Shown: positions 8,796 through 17,467 of the stretch, in pieces
Position numbering within the stretch: the first letter of the stretch is position 1
Layout: each line of letters begins with the position of its first letter
Source: Bacteroidota bacterium
Lineage (GTDB): Bacteria > Bacteroidota > Bacteroidia > Flavobacteriales > Weeksellaceae
Length of the DNA: 51,223 nt
Direction of reading: 5' to 3'
Assembly (NCBI GenBank): GCA_023387375.1
Contig: JAEWIE010000054.1
Location: 1 to 51,223 of the forward strand
The notes under the pieces: model-generated
Database searches by the model: none
What the model saw: only the letters and a program-made list of their open reading frames with translations
Told to the model about the DNA's origin: nothing
Translations under genes and position numbers: made by a program

Positions 8796-10040
8796 ATGGA
8801 ATTAAAAAGAGTAGTTGTAACAGGATTTGGTGCACTAACACCGATTGGTAATAATGCAAAAGAATACTGGGAAAGCCTTACCCAAGGTAAGAGCGGTGCC
8901 GCTCCGATTACTCTTTTTGATGCCACAAATTTCAAAACGAAATTTGCCTGCGAGGTTAAGAATTTCAATCCATTAGACCACTTTGAAAAGAAAGAGGCAA
9001 AAAAAATGGACAGAAATACGCAGCTTGGATTAGTAGCTGCACGCGAAGCTGTCGAACATTCTGGCATTCTTAATGCAGACGTGGATCGAAATCGAGTGGG
9101 CGTTATCTGGGGCTCGGGCATTGGAGGTCTTGAAACCTTCGAGAACGAAGTCTTAGGATGGGCGAACACAGACATTCCTCGATTCAACCCCTTTTTTATT
9201 CCCAAAATGATCGCGGACATTACTCCAGGTCATATTTCAATGGAATACGGATTTCACGGACCTAATTACACCACTGTATCTGCGTGCGCATCTTCAGCCA
9301 ATGCCCTGATTGATTCAAAAATGCTTATTCAATTAGGAAAAGCAGACGTGATTGTCTGTGGAGGTTCCGAAGCAGCAGTGACGGCCAGTGGAGTTGGCGG
9401 ATTCAACGCCATGATGGCTCTTTCTACCCGTAACGACAGCCCGACGACAGCCTCCCGTCCCTTTGACAAAGACCGTGACGGTTTTGTTTTAGGAGAAGGA
9501 GCAGGAACCATCATCTTAGAAGAATACGAGCATGCGGTAAAACGCGGTGCTACTATCTACGCTGAGTTAAAAGGCGGAGGAATGAGCGCAGACGCCTACC
9601 ACATGACGGCTCCGCATCCCGAAGGTTTAGGAGCTTATCTTGTGATGAAAAATTGTTTAGAAGATGCACAGGTTGACGCGAATGAAGTAGACCACATCAA
9701 TATGCATGGAACATCTACCCCGTTAGGGGATATTGCAGAATCCAATGCGATTTCAAAACTATTAGGAGACCACGCATTTGACATCCAAATCAACTCTACA
9801 AAATCGATGACTGGGCATTTGCTCGGCGCTGCAGGGGTGATCGAAGCCATTGCCGCAATTCACACCATTATTCATGGAATTGTACCTCCTACCATTAACC
9901 ACTTTACAGACGACGAAAGAATCGACGAAAGACTAAACTTCACCTTTAACCATGCCGTTAAAAAACAGGTGGATGTAGCGATGAGCAATACTTTCGGATT
10001 TGGCGGACATAACGCTTGCGTATTATTTAAAAGAATCTAA
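8796..10040 (+). CDS. fabF: 3-oxoacyl-[acyl-carrier-protein] synthase II (KAS II)
   Basis: Condenses malonyl-ACP with acyl-ACP in fatty acid elongation. The protein has 414 aa, normal for FabF. The Cys-His-His triad is C164 (VSACASSANALID), H304 (NMHGTSTPLGD) and H341 (KSMTGHLLGAAG), with the conserved K336 before the second His. The C-terminal FGFGGHNACV motif is intact. It lies directly after its partner acpP and 11 nt before the GTG start of rnc, consistent with co-transcription. Confidence 0.98.
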   Translation: MELKRVVVTGFGALTPIGNNAKEYWESLTQGKSGAAPITLFDATNFKTKFACEVKNFNPLDHFEKKEAKKMDRNTQLGLVAAREAVEHSGILNADVDRNRVGVIWGSGIGGLETFENEVLGWANTDIPRFNPFFIPKMIADITPGHISMEYGFHGPNYTTVSACASSANALIDSKMLIQLGKADVIVCGGSEAAVTASGVGGFNAMMALSTRNDSPTTASRPFDKDRDGFVLGEGAGTIILEEYEHAVKRGATIYAELKGGGMSADAYHMTAPHPEGLGAYLVMKNCLEDAQVDANEVDHINMHGTSTPLGDIAESNAISKLLGDHAFDIQINSTKSMTGHLLGAAGVIEAIAAIHTIIHGIVPPTINHFTDDERIDERLNFTFNHAVKKQVDVAMSNTFGFGGHNACVLFKRI

Positions 10041-10051
10041 AGGTCGAAAAA

Positions 10052-10810
10052 GTGGAGTTACAGAAGTACCTTTCTAAATTCCTAGGTAAAAAAAGCAGAA
10101 ATTACTCTGAAAAAGAACTCGCTCTAAGCTTGGGCATTTCCAAAATCATTGGACAACCCGTTGGGCGAATCGACGTGTATCAAGAGGCATTTACATTAAA
10201 AATGTCCTCAAAAAAAGTAAAAAATTATGAGCGTCTTGAATTTTTGGGCGACTCAATTCTAGGTTCTGTTATTTCTTGTTATTTGTTCAAAACCTACCCT
10301 AAGGCAAACGAAGGATATCTAACGCAAATGAAATCCAAAATTGTCAACCGTAAGAACTTGAATAAAATTGGAGACGATTTAAAGCTTACAAGCCTAATTC
10401 AAAATAAATTTTCGTCGGCTCTTGGGGAAAACATAGCAGGAAACCTGTTTGAAGCGCTTATTGGCGCTGTTTATCTCGATATTGGGTATGAAGCATGCCA
10501 AACCATAATTCTTAACAAGCTTTTGACTCCCAAAGAAATTGGTAAATTAGAAAACAAAATCGTAAGTTATAAAGGCCTTTTATTAGAATGGTCGCAAAAG
10601 CAAAAGCTGGCTCTTCGCTACGAAACCATGGAAGAAGAGCTGCCCAACCATTCAACGGTCTTTAGAAGCACTGTTTGGCTTGCGAGCGACAAAGTTTCAA
10701 CAGCGACAGAATCCTCTAAGAAAAAAGCAGAAGAAAAAGCCGCACAACGCGCTTTTTACACCTTAAATAAAAAAGAGCATATTCTTGAAAATTCAAAAAC
10801 TCTTTCTTGA
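10052..10810 (+). CDS. rnc: Ribonuclease III
   Basis: Cleaves double-stranded RNA in rRNA and mRNA processing. It uses a GTG start at 10052 and has 252 aa. The signature ERLEFLGDSILGS covers residues 60-72, with metal-site residues E63 and D67. A second conserved acidic helix (NLFEALIGAVYLD) carries E134. A double-stranded RNA-binding domain occupies about 172-245 (ending KKKAEEKAAQRAFYTL). The last 26 nt overlap the next gene. The flavobacterial order fabF-rnc-IPExxxVDY-pyk is kept. Confidence 0.96.
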   Translation: MELQKYLSKFLGKKSRNYSEKELALSLGISKIIGQPVGRIDVYQEAFTLKMSSKKVKNYERLEFLGDSILGSVISCYLFKTYPKANEGYLTQMKSKIVNRKNLNKIGDDLKLTSLIQNKFSSALGENIAGNLFEALIGAVYLDIGYEACQTIILNKLLTPKEIGKLENKIVSYKGLLLEWSQKQKLALRYETMEEELPNHSTVFRSTVWLASDKVSTATESSKKKAEEKAAQRAFYTLNKKEHILENSKTLS

Positions 10811-11255
10811 ATCTGAGCGCGACGATGATCTCACCCTCGGGCTGGTACGACTTACAAAACACCTGCCAGACTTCGAACTATTCTACCACATTAACAAAGC
10901 CAATGATTCGGATTTCGCACGAGTACAAGATTTAGTGAAATGTGCCGAATACCACGATTATTACCACAACCGGTTTGAAGCCTATCATCAGGAAACACAA
11001 ACTTGTTTCCAATTTATTTCCAATTCTTCCTATCAAAAAATTCAAAAAAAACAAGTTCTTGAGTTATTCACAGACGAGGAACATGTTAATTATTTATTAC
11101 CAAATCATAAAGAAGTAGACTACCTAATTAAAACCAGCGATGTATATGCTGATTTTTCCTTAATTTTGCAGCCGGAAAACCTTATGTTTCCGATCCAGCA
11201 ATTTCTATTGAGTTCTAATGAAGAACTCTTTCAATTAATTCAATATTATGAATAA
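10785..11255 (+). CDS. IPExxxVDY family protein
   Basis: Member of a small Bacteroidota family of unknown function named for its central motif. Here the motif region reads LPNHKEVDYLIKTSD (about residues 103-117), so the first part is degenerate while VDY is kept. The protein has 156 aa, no signal peptide and no membrane segment, and is probably cytoplasmic. The start is a TTG at 10785, which overlaps the end of rnc by 26 nt; the gene itself overlaps pyk by 8 nt. This suggests translational coupling. The position between rnc and pyk matches what I know from other Flavobacteriia. If the TTG is wrong, an internal start would shorten it and remove the overlap. Confidence 0.85.
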   Translation: MKIQKLFLESERDDDLTLGLVRLTKHLPDFELFYHINKANDSDFARVQDLVKCAEYHDYYHNRFEAYHQETQTCFQFISNSSYQKIQKKQVLELFTDEEHVNYLLPNHKEVDYLIKTSDVYADFSLILQPENLMFPIQQFLLSSNEELFQLIQYYE

Positions 11256-12693
11256 GCACTTAAAGAAAACTAAAATCATAGCGACACTCGGTCCCGCTTC
11301 TTCTAAAAAAGAAGTAATGAAAGACCTTATAAAAGCAGGAGTAGACATCTTTCGAATCAACTTTTCCCATGCTGACTATGACTTAGTTAAAACGCATGTA
11401 AAATCCATTCGAGAACTTAATAATGAACTTGGTACCTCTGTCGGAATCCTAGGGGATTTACAAGGACCGAAACTACGTGTTGGTGTCGTTAAAGAAGGAT
11501 CTTATCTGAATCCTGGAGACATTCTCACTTTCACCAATGAAAACATAGAGGGTAACTCTTCTCAAGTATACATGACTTACCAAGAATTCCCACGCGATGT
11601 AAAGGTCGGAGAGCGAATTCTAATCGACGATGGAAAATTGGTACTTCAAGTTACAGAAACCAATGAGAAAGATACGGTCAAAGCGGTCACTATTCAAGGA
11701 GGGCCTCTTAGTTCCAAAAAGGGAGTAAACCTTCCCAATACAAACGTGTCCTTGCCAGCATTAACAGAAAAGGACATCAAAGATGCCAACTTCATTTTAG
11801 ACCTTGAACTTGATTGGATCGCTCTTTCCTTTGTTAGACATGCACAAGACATCAAAGATTTAAAAGAGATTATAGCAAATCACCCGACCAATAAGACCAA
11901 AACTCCCATCATTGCGAAAATTGAAAAACCGGAAGGAGTTAAAAACATTGATGAGATTCTATTGGAATGTGATGGCTTAATGGTCGCTAGAGGAGATTTG
12001 GGCGTGGAAGTTCCTATGGAGGAAGTTCCTGCTATTCAAAAACTCTTGGTTGAAAAAGCAAGAAGCTTTGCTAAACCTGTGATTATCGCGACTCAAATGA
12101 TGGAGACCATGATCAGTAGCCTCACGCCTACCCGAGCAGAAGTAAATGACGTGGCTAACTCCGTTTTAGATGGTGCAGATGCCGTTATGCTTTCGGGCGA
12201 AACTTCCGTTGGAAAATATCCCGTGGATGTTGTGAAAAACATGAGTAAAATCGTGAAGAACATTGAAAATACGCATTTTTACCAATCCAAGGTAAGCCCA
12301 ATCGAAAAAGAATTCAATTGCATTGACGAGCGTTTCATCACCAACAGAATTTGTTTGGCGGCCGTGAGAATTGCAAAGACGACTGACGTGCAAGCCATCA
12401 TCACGCTTACTTACTCAGGCTATACGGCGTTCCAGATCTCAGCACACAGACCCAACTCAAACATTATTGTCTTTAGTGCTAACAAACGCGTAATCACGAT
12501 GCTTAACCTTTTATGGGGTGTAAGAGCCTATTACTACGAAGGATCATCAGGTACAGATGAGACCATTATCGAGGTAAACAAAAAGGCAAAGGAATTAGCC
12601 TTTGTGGAAGAGGATGACTTTGTTATCAATCTAAACGCAACACCGGCCGAACAAGGCGGGAAAACAAATACCTTACGATTAACTAAAATCTAA
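11248..12693 (+). CDS. pyk: Pyruvate kinase
   Basis: Converts phosphoenolpyruvate and ADP to pyruvate and ATP, the last step of glycolysis. It is 481 aa. Landmarks are the N-terminal TKIIATLGPASS, the substrate/metal region APIIAKIEKPEGVKN-like IIAKIEKPEGVKN, and MVARGDLGVEVPMEEVP. The C-terminal domain is complete, ending in NTLRLTKI. Its ATG lies inside the end of the preceding gene (8-nt overlap). A strong two-way terminator at 12703-12738 ends the acpP-to-pyk run. Confidence 0.97.
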   Translation: MNKHLKKTKIIATLGPASSKKEVMKDLIKAGVDIFRINFSHADYDLVKTHVKSIRELNNELGTSVGILGDLQGPKLRVGVVKEGSYLNPGDILTFTNENIEGNSSQVYMTYQEFPRDVKVGERILIDDGKLVLQVTETNEKDTVKAVTIQGGPLSSKKGVNLPNTNVSLPALTEKDIKDANFILDLELDWIALSFVRHAQDIKDLKEIIANHPTNKTKTPIIAKIEKPEGVKNIDEILLECDGLMVARGDLGVEVPMEEVPAIQKLLVEKARSFAKPVIIATQMMETMISSLTPTRAEVNDVANSVLDGADAVMLSGETSVGKYPVDVVKNMSKIVKNIENTHFYQSKVSPIEKEFNCIDERFITNRICLAAVRIAKTTDVQAIITLTYSGYTAFQISAHRPNSNIIVFSANKRVITMLNLLWGVRAYYYEGSSGTDETIIEVNKKAKELAFVEEDDFVINLNATPAEQGGKTNTLRLTKI

Positions 12694-12702
12694 GCAAAAA
12701 CC

Positions 12703-12738
12703 AAAAAAACCTGCAAAGTAAATTTTGCAGGTTTTTTA
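12703..12738. terminator. Bidirectional terminator between pyk and the aldehyde dehydrogenase gene
   Basis: AAAAAAACCTGCAAA pairs with TTTTGCAGGTTTTTT around a short loop. A-run on one side and T-run on the other make it work for both converging genes. Confidence 0.88.
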
Positions 12739-12766
12739 TTTTAAATTATCGTAAGAACTCCACTCT

Positions 12767-14062
12767 CTACACGCTTCCAATTACGGATTTTCGGATTGTA
12801 AATTCATGAAGGGTAGCTTCGGACAATTCCACGCCGTAACCCGAGTTCTTTCTACCCCCGAATGGCATTCGCCAATCTGACCTAAAGATTTGGTTAATGG
12901 CTACACTTCCGACTTCAAGTTCTGCTGCAAAAAACTGAGCCTTTTTCTTGCTTTTGGTGTAGACCGCACTTGCAAGTCCAAACATTGTCTCGTTTGCAAT
13001 GCGTAAGGCCTCTTTATCATTCTTTGCTTTAAAGACCATTCCTAAAGGACCAAAGAGCTCTTCATTGACAATCGGGTTTCCAGGATTCACTTCGATCAAA
13101 CCAGGTTCGAAGCCCATTTTGCCGATCTTTTGAAGTGGACTAATTATTTTCGCTCCGTCTTTAAGCGCCGCCTTGTATTGACGTTGCAGGTCAGAAGCTA
13201 GATCAGCTCTCGCCATAATGCCCATTACTGTATCTTTTGACTCAGGGTCTTCAGAATGGTATTTGGCATACGCTGCCACAAACAGTTTCATGAATTTGTC
13301 ATAAATTTTTTCATGAATGATTATCCGTTTGGCTGCAACACAGGTTTGTCCACAGTTTTGCAATCTAGCGGCAGCAGCGTCTTTTGCTGCTTTTTTGATA
13401 TCTGCATCCTCTAAAACGATAAAAGGATCACTTCCACCCAGTTCAAGTACACATTTTTTTAGGTTCTCTCCCGCTGCTCTTGCAATCGCGCGCCCTGCAC
13501 CTTCGCTACCCGTCAAGGATACAGCCTTAATGATAGGATCCTGAATTAATTCTTCTACTTCTTGATGTCCAATCTTAAGATGAGTAAAGACACCTTTTGG
13601 AAATCCTGCCTTTTTGAATAACTTTTCAATCGCATCGCCACTTTTTTCGCAAATAGAGGCGTGCTTTATCACTACGGTATTGCCAGCTAAAATCGTCGGA
13701 ATGGCAAATCGAAGTACTTGCCAAAAAGGATAATTCCAAGGCATGACCCCAAGAATCACTCCCATAGGTTCAAAATGAACCTCTGAGATTTTCATTTCTG
13801 TTTGCACTTTCTGCTTTTGAAGAACAGGAGAAAGTGTTGCATAATAATGAGACATGCCTGCGCATTTCTCGATCTCCGCAAGGGATTGGGAAATGGGTTT
13901 ATGCATCTCTTTCGTCATCAGCTTTGCATGTTGAAGCTTCTCTTCTAGAAGCAACTTTGATAAATTTTCAAGCAAAGTTTGTCTTTCTTTGAAATCAATC
14001 TGCTTCCAAGCCAAAAAAGCTTTATTCGCTGATTTCAGCTTTTTATTAATAAGTTCTTGCAT
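12767..14062 (-). CDS. NAD(P)-dependent aldehyde dehydrogenase, succinate-semialdehyde dehydrogenase-like
   Basis: Oxidises an aldehyde to the acid in the cytoplasm. The 431-aa length is a little short for the GabD-like group, through a short N-terminus. Catalytic residues are present: N110 in MPWNYPFWQV, E207 in ELGGSDPFIV and C241 in CGQTCVAAKR. The cofactor region LTGSEGAG is also recognisable. It lies 27 nt after hutG on the same strand, so it is probably the third gene of hutI-hutG-ALDH. A near -7 box (TAATTTTA, 14067-14074) lies 4 nt before its ATG but mismatches at the last base. The natural substrate is unproven; succinic semialdehyde is an inference from sequence type. Confidence 0.88.
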   Translation of the reverse strand: MQELINKKLKSANKAFLAWKQIDFKERQTLLENLSKLLLEEKLQHAKLMTKEMHKPISQSLAEIEKCAGMSHYYATLSPVLQKQKVQTEMKISEVHFEPMGVILGVMPWNYPFWQVLRFAIPTILAGNTVVIKHASICEKSGDAIEKLFKKAGFPKGVFTHLKIGHQEVEELIQDPIIKAVSLTGSEGAGRAIARAAGENLKKCVLELGGSDPFIVLEDADIKKAAKDAAAARLQNCGQTCVAAKRIIIHEKIYDKFMKLFVAAYAKYHSEDPESKDTVMGIMARADLASDLQRQYKAALKDGAKIISPLQKIGKMGFEPGLIEVNPGNPIVNEELFGPLGMVFKAKNDKEALRIANETMFGLASAVYTKSKKKAQFFAAELEVGSVAINQIFRSDWRMPFGGRKNSGYGVELSEATLHEFTIRKSVIGSV

Positions 14063-14089
14063 AACGTAAAATTACGAAAAAAAGCCTAT

Positions 14090-15016
14090 TTAACTTGGAA
14101 TAAGAAACCATTCATTGAGTAAACTTGCTGCCAAACGACTGGTGCGGTTGGCAATATCGTATGTGGGGTTCACTTCGGCCACGTCCATTGAAACGACTTT
14201 ATTAGAATTTAATATCTGGCGTAAAACATTCATAAAGCATGCATCAGCAAAGATACCGTTGCAGGCAAGCGCTGATACGCCTGGCGCAATCGAAGCATTA
14301 AAAACATCCATACAGATGGTTAAATAAAGGATGTCCAATTCCCCTATGAATTCTTCAATTCTCTCTCGAACAGAGGGCAAATTTTCAAAATAGAGTTCAT
14401 CTGCTAAAATATACTTCATACCAAGGGTATGCGCTGTATCAAATAGAGCTAGGGTATTGGAATTCCGCTGAATCCCGATGTGCAGTGAATGAAGAGACTC
14501 CATTTGCGAAATTTGCCAAAATCCAGTTCCAGAGTTGCCCCGTCCATCAGAAGGAGGCTGTCGATTGTCAAAATGAGCATCAAAATTTAGAATTCCAATT
14601 TTTTTATCTGGGAAGGCGGAACGAATTCCCTTAAAATGACCCAAGGTAATTTCATGCCCTCCTCCAAGCACGATGGATCTTGCTCCTGTCTTAAGGATCG
14701 TTGAAACCTCTTCACTAAGCCTATCTTGAGCCCTTTCTAAATTTCCATCTACACAGTCAATATTGCCAAGATCATGCAATCGCAAAGACCTACTATGGAC
14801 AGGAAAATTTGCGAGCGCAGTGCGAATCGTATTGGGAGCATGCCGAGCACCCACTCGGCCTTGATTGCGCAAAACCCCTTCGTCCACTTCGAATCCGACC
14901 ATTCCAAATCCGTTCGAATTTGTAGGCAAAGTAAAATCTACAGCTTGAAACAAACGTTTTGCAAGTGGACTCTCGCCGTCGTTCCTACCCTTCCAAAAAG
15001 TTTTATAATTTTCCAT
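14090..15016 (-). CDS. hutG: Formimidoylglutamase (arginase/agmatinase family)
   Basis: Predicted to hydrolyse N-formimino-L-glutamate to glutamate and formamide, the last step of this branch of histidine breakdown. It belongs to the ureohydrolase fold. Manganese ligands appear as H121 (GGGHEITLG), then D146, H148 and D150 (NFDAHFDNR), with the third motif TICMDVFNASIAPG near residue 235. The protein has 308 aa. The start overlaps the end of hutI by 14 nt, which ties it to the hut pathway rather than to arginine or agmatine use. hutH and hutU are not in the window. Confidence 0.93.
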   Translation of the reverse strand: MENYKTFWKGRNDGESPLAKRLFQAVDFTLPTNSNGFGMVGFEVDEGVLRNQGRVGARHAPNTIRTALANFPVHSRSLRLHDLGNIDCVDGNLERAQDRLSEEVSTILKTGARSIVLGGGHEITLGHFKGIRSAFPDKKIGILNFDAHFDNRQPPSDGRGNSGTGFWQISQMESLHSLHIGIQRNSNTLALFDTAHTLGMKYILADELYFENLPSVRERIEEFIGELDILYLTICMDVFNASIAPGVSALACNGIFADACFMNVLRQILNSNKVVSMDVAEVNPTYDIANRTSRLAASLLNEWFLIPS

Positions 15017-16241
15017 ATTGCAGCTCTCCCTTTATAATGGTTGCACTTGGAGAAAGTACTCCTTGCCGGTATAAAATATTTTGATAATTATCGGTGTCAA
15101 AGAGAACAAAATCAGCTCTTTTTCCCTCCTCTATACGACCACGATCTTCAAGTCCTAAAGCGTGCGCCGCACGGAACGTAATCCCCGCGAATACTTCTGC
15201 TGTACTAAGTTTTTCGTACGTAGCCAAAATACTGGCTTGAGTGATCAAATTCCCCATCGGAGCTGAACCTGGATTCCAGTCACTTCCAATGGCAAGTATT
15301 GCGCCTCCATCTAACAATTTGCGTGCGGGAGTAAAAGGCTCTCCAAGACCTATACTAGCGCCTGGCAGCGCCACAGCGACTGTATTTGATGTCGCGAGGA
15401 TCTCTATATCTTGTTCGCTACTTGCTTCCAAATGGTCGGCAGACTTCGCACCCACCTGAACTGCAATTTGTGAACTGCCAGGCGTAAATTGATCTGCATG
15501 AACCGTCAATTCAAACCCTAATGCTTTTGCTTTTTCGAGATAGTCGAGACTTTCCTCTGGTTGAAAGGCTGATTTCTCAATAAATATATCTACTCTAGTA
15601 GCTAAATCCTCCTTTTTAACCACGGGTAAAATTTCTGCTAGAATATACTCTAAATAGGATTTTCCCTCATGATTTTCTGGATCATAATCTTTGGGCTTCA
15701 TATGAGCTGCCAGGCAGGTTGAGATCAGCGAAAGACTTGTTTGCGATTTTGCCTTCTGAATCGCACGAAGCATCTTTACTTCATGCTCTAAATCCAGCCC
15801 ATAGCCCGACTTAATTTCCACGGTGGTTATGCCAATCGATTTGAGATAGTCGAGTCGTTCAAGCATTGTTTCTAACAACTCCTTTTCATCAGCCGCTCTC
15901 GTATGCTGCACAGAGCTCCAAATTCCACCTCCACTTTGCGCGATCTCTAAGTACGTCCGCCCCGCATTTCGCATCGCAAAATCATTTGCTCGATTTCCGG
16001 AAAAGCAAAGATGCGTATGGCAGTCCACTAGTCCAGGAAGAAGAACTTTCTCTCCCTGCACCCACTCGACACTACTTGCTTCATTCTTAAGCAACTCAAA
16101 ATTTCCGAGCTTTTTAATCATGCCGTTCTCAATTAGAACCCCGGCATCAGATAGGACCTCAAGACTTTGGTCTGCAATTGCACCACGCAATGGAAGACCA
16201 CTTAAGGTAATAATTTGTTTAAATGGACCTAGTAATTTCAT
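15003..16241 (-). CDS. hutI: Imidazolonepropionase
   Basis: Opens the imidazolone ring of 4-imidazolone-5-propionate to give N-formimino-L-glutamate, the substrate of the next gene. It is an amidohydrolase of 412 aa. The metal-binding motif is VDCHTHLCFSGNRAND, followed by the GGGIWSSVQHTRAA loop and AVQVGAKSADHLE. I use the ATG at 16239-16241 (MKLLGPFKQ); an ATG six codons upstream is possible. It is divergent from ruvB. A one-mismatch -7 box (TAAATTTA, 16247-16254) sits 5 nt before this ATG. Confidence 0.96.
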   Translation of the reverse strand: MKLLGPFKQIITLSGLPLRGAIADQSLEVLSDAGVLIENGMIKKLGNFELLKNEASSVEWVQGEKVLLPGLVDCHTHLCFSGNRANDFAMRNAGRTYLEIAQSGGGIWSSVQHTRAADEKELLETMLERLDYLKSIGITTVEIKSGYGLDLEHEVKMLRAIQKAKSQTSLSLISTCLAAHMKPKDYDPENHEGKSYLEYILAEILPVVKKEDLATRVDIFIEKSAFQPEESLDYLEKAKALGFELTVHADQFTPGSSQIAVQVGAKSADHLEASSEQDIEILATSNTVAVALPGASIGLGEPFTPARKLLDGGAILAIGSDWNPGSAPMGNLITQASILATYEKLSTAEVFAGITFRAAHALGLEDRGRIEEGKRADFVLFDTDNYQNILYRQGVLSPSATIIKGELQYGKL

Positions 16242-16315
16242 GAAGGTAAATTTAGACATTTGAAATTACGGAAACAAAGTTTTTATACCCTCGGGTGGGA
16301 TTCTTTAAAAAAGCT

Positions 16316-16323
16316 TAAATTTG
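16316..16323 (+). promoter_or_regulatory. -7 promoter box of ruvB
   Basis: TAAATTTG, a full TAnnTTTG match, 23 nt before the ATG at 16347. It lies inside the longer open frame, so a transcript from here can only encode the shorter RuvB. Confidence 0.6.
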
Positions 16324-16346
16324 AAAAGACAAAAAACGAAATTAAA

Positions 16347-17369
16347 ATGCCAGAATTCCTTCATCCTGATAAAGAAAACTATTCCTTTGAGGAACTCTCC
16401 CAAGAGGAGACCATTCGTCCTCAAAGTTTTGATGATTTCGCAGGTCAACAAAGGACATTAGAGAATTTACAGGTTTTTGTCGCGGCTGCAAAAAACCGAG
16501 GAGGAGCTTTAGACCATGTTTTATTACATGGCCCTCCAGGCCTAGGAAAAACAACGCTCGCGCACATTATTGCCCATGAGCTTGGAGTTAATTTAAAAGT
16601 CAGTTCTGGGCCTGTTTTGGACAAACCTGGAAGTCTTGCGGGACTACTGACCAATCTAGATGAAAATGATGTGCTTTTTATTGATGAAATTCACCGGCTT
16701 TCTCCAATCGTGGAAGAATATCTTTACTCTGCAATGGAGGACTACAAAATTGATATTCTATTAGAAACAGGACCTAATGCTCGAAGCGTGCAAATCGCAC
16801 TGAATCCCTTTACCCTAATTGGAGCCACCACTCGAAGCGGAATGCTAACGAAGCCTATGCTAGCCCGATTTGGAATTCAAAATCGCCTTGAATATTACAA
16901 CATAGATCTCCTCTCCACAATTGTTCAACGAAGCGCGCGGGTTCTTGGTATTAAAATCTATGAGGATGCCGCCATTGAGATTGCGAGACGAAGTCGAGGA
17001 ACGCCTCGTATCGCCAATGCACTTTTGAGAAGAGTTCGCGACTTTGCAGAAATTAAAGGCAACGGAGAAATTGAACTAAAGATTACAAAATTTGCTTTAA
17101 ACTCCCTTAACGTCGATGAAAATGGACTGGATGAAATGGACAATAAGATCATGCGCGTCATGATTGAAAATTTCAAAAGCAAACCAGTAGGAATTTCGGC
17201 TCTCGCCACCTCTCTAGGAGAAAACCCAGAAACCTTAGAGGAAGTTTATGAACCTTTTCTTATACAGGAAGGATTTATTATCCGCACTCCTAGAGGCCGC
17301 GAAGTTACCCAAAAAGCCTATTTACATCTGAAGTTAAATCCACCTTCCAATCCAGGTTCTCTTTTTTAG
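16347..17369 (+). CDS. ruvB: Holliday junction branch migration helicase RuvB
   Basis: AAA+ motor that, with RuvA, drives branch migration of Holliday junctions in recombination and repair. It is 340 aa from MPEFLHPDKE. The frame is open back to a TTG at 16260, but that stretch is not RuvB-like and contains the -7 box. Walker A is GPPGLGKTT (62-70), Walker B ends in DEIH (113-116), and sensor 1 is GATTRSGML. The winged-helix C-terminus ends RTPRGREVTQKAY. ruvA and ruvC are not adjacent. Confidence 0.97.
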   Translation: MPEFLHPDKENYSFEELSQEETIRPQSFDDFAGQQRTLENLQVFVAAAKNRGGALDHVLLHGPPGLGKTTLAHIIAHELGVNLKVSSGPVLDKPGSLAGLLTNLDENDVLFIDEIHRLSPIVEEYLYSAMEDYKIDILLETGPNARSVQIALNPFTLIGATTRSGMLTKPMLARFGIQNRLEYYNIDLLSTIVQRSARVLGIKIYEDAAIEIARRSRGTPRIANALLRRVRDFAEIKGNGEIELKITKFALNSLNVDENGLDEMDNKIMRVMIENFKSKPVGISALATSLGENPETLEEVYEPFLIQEGFIIRTPRGREVTQKAYLHLKLNPPSNPGSLF

Positions 17370-17467
17370 AGAGCAGACCATTATTCAAAAAACACATGGA
17401 AGTTTACCTTAATTTACTTACATTTAGACATCAAATTCAACTGCAATAGAATCAAATTCCAAACGAT

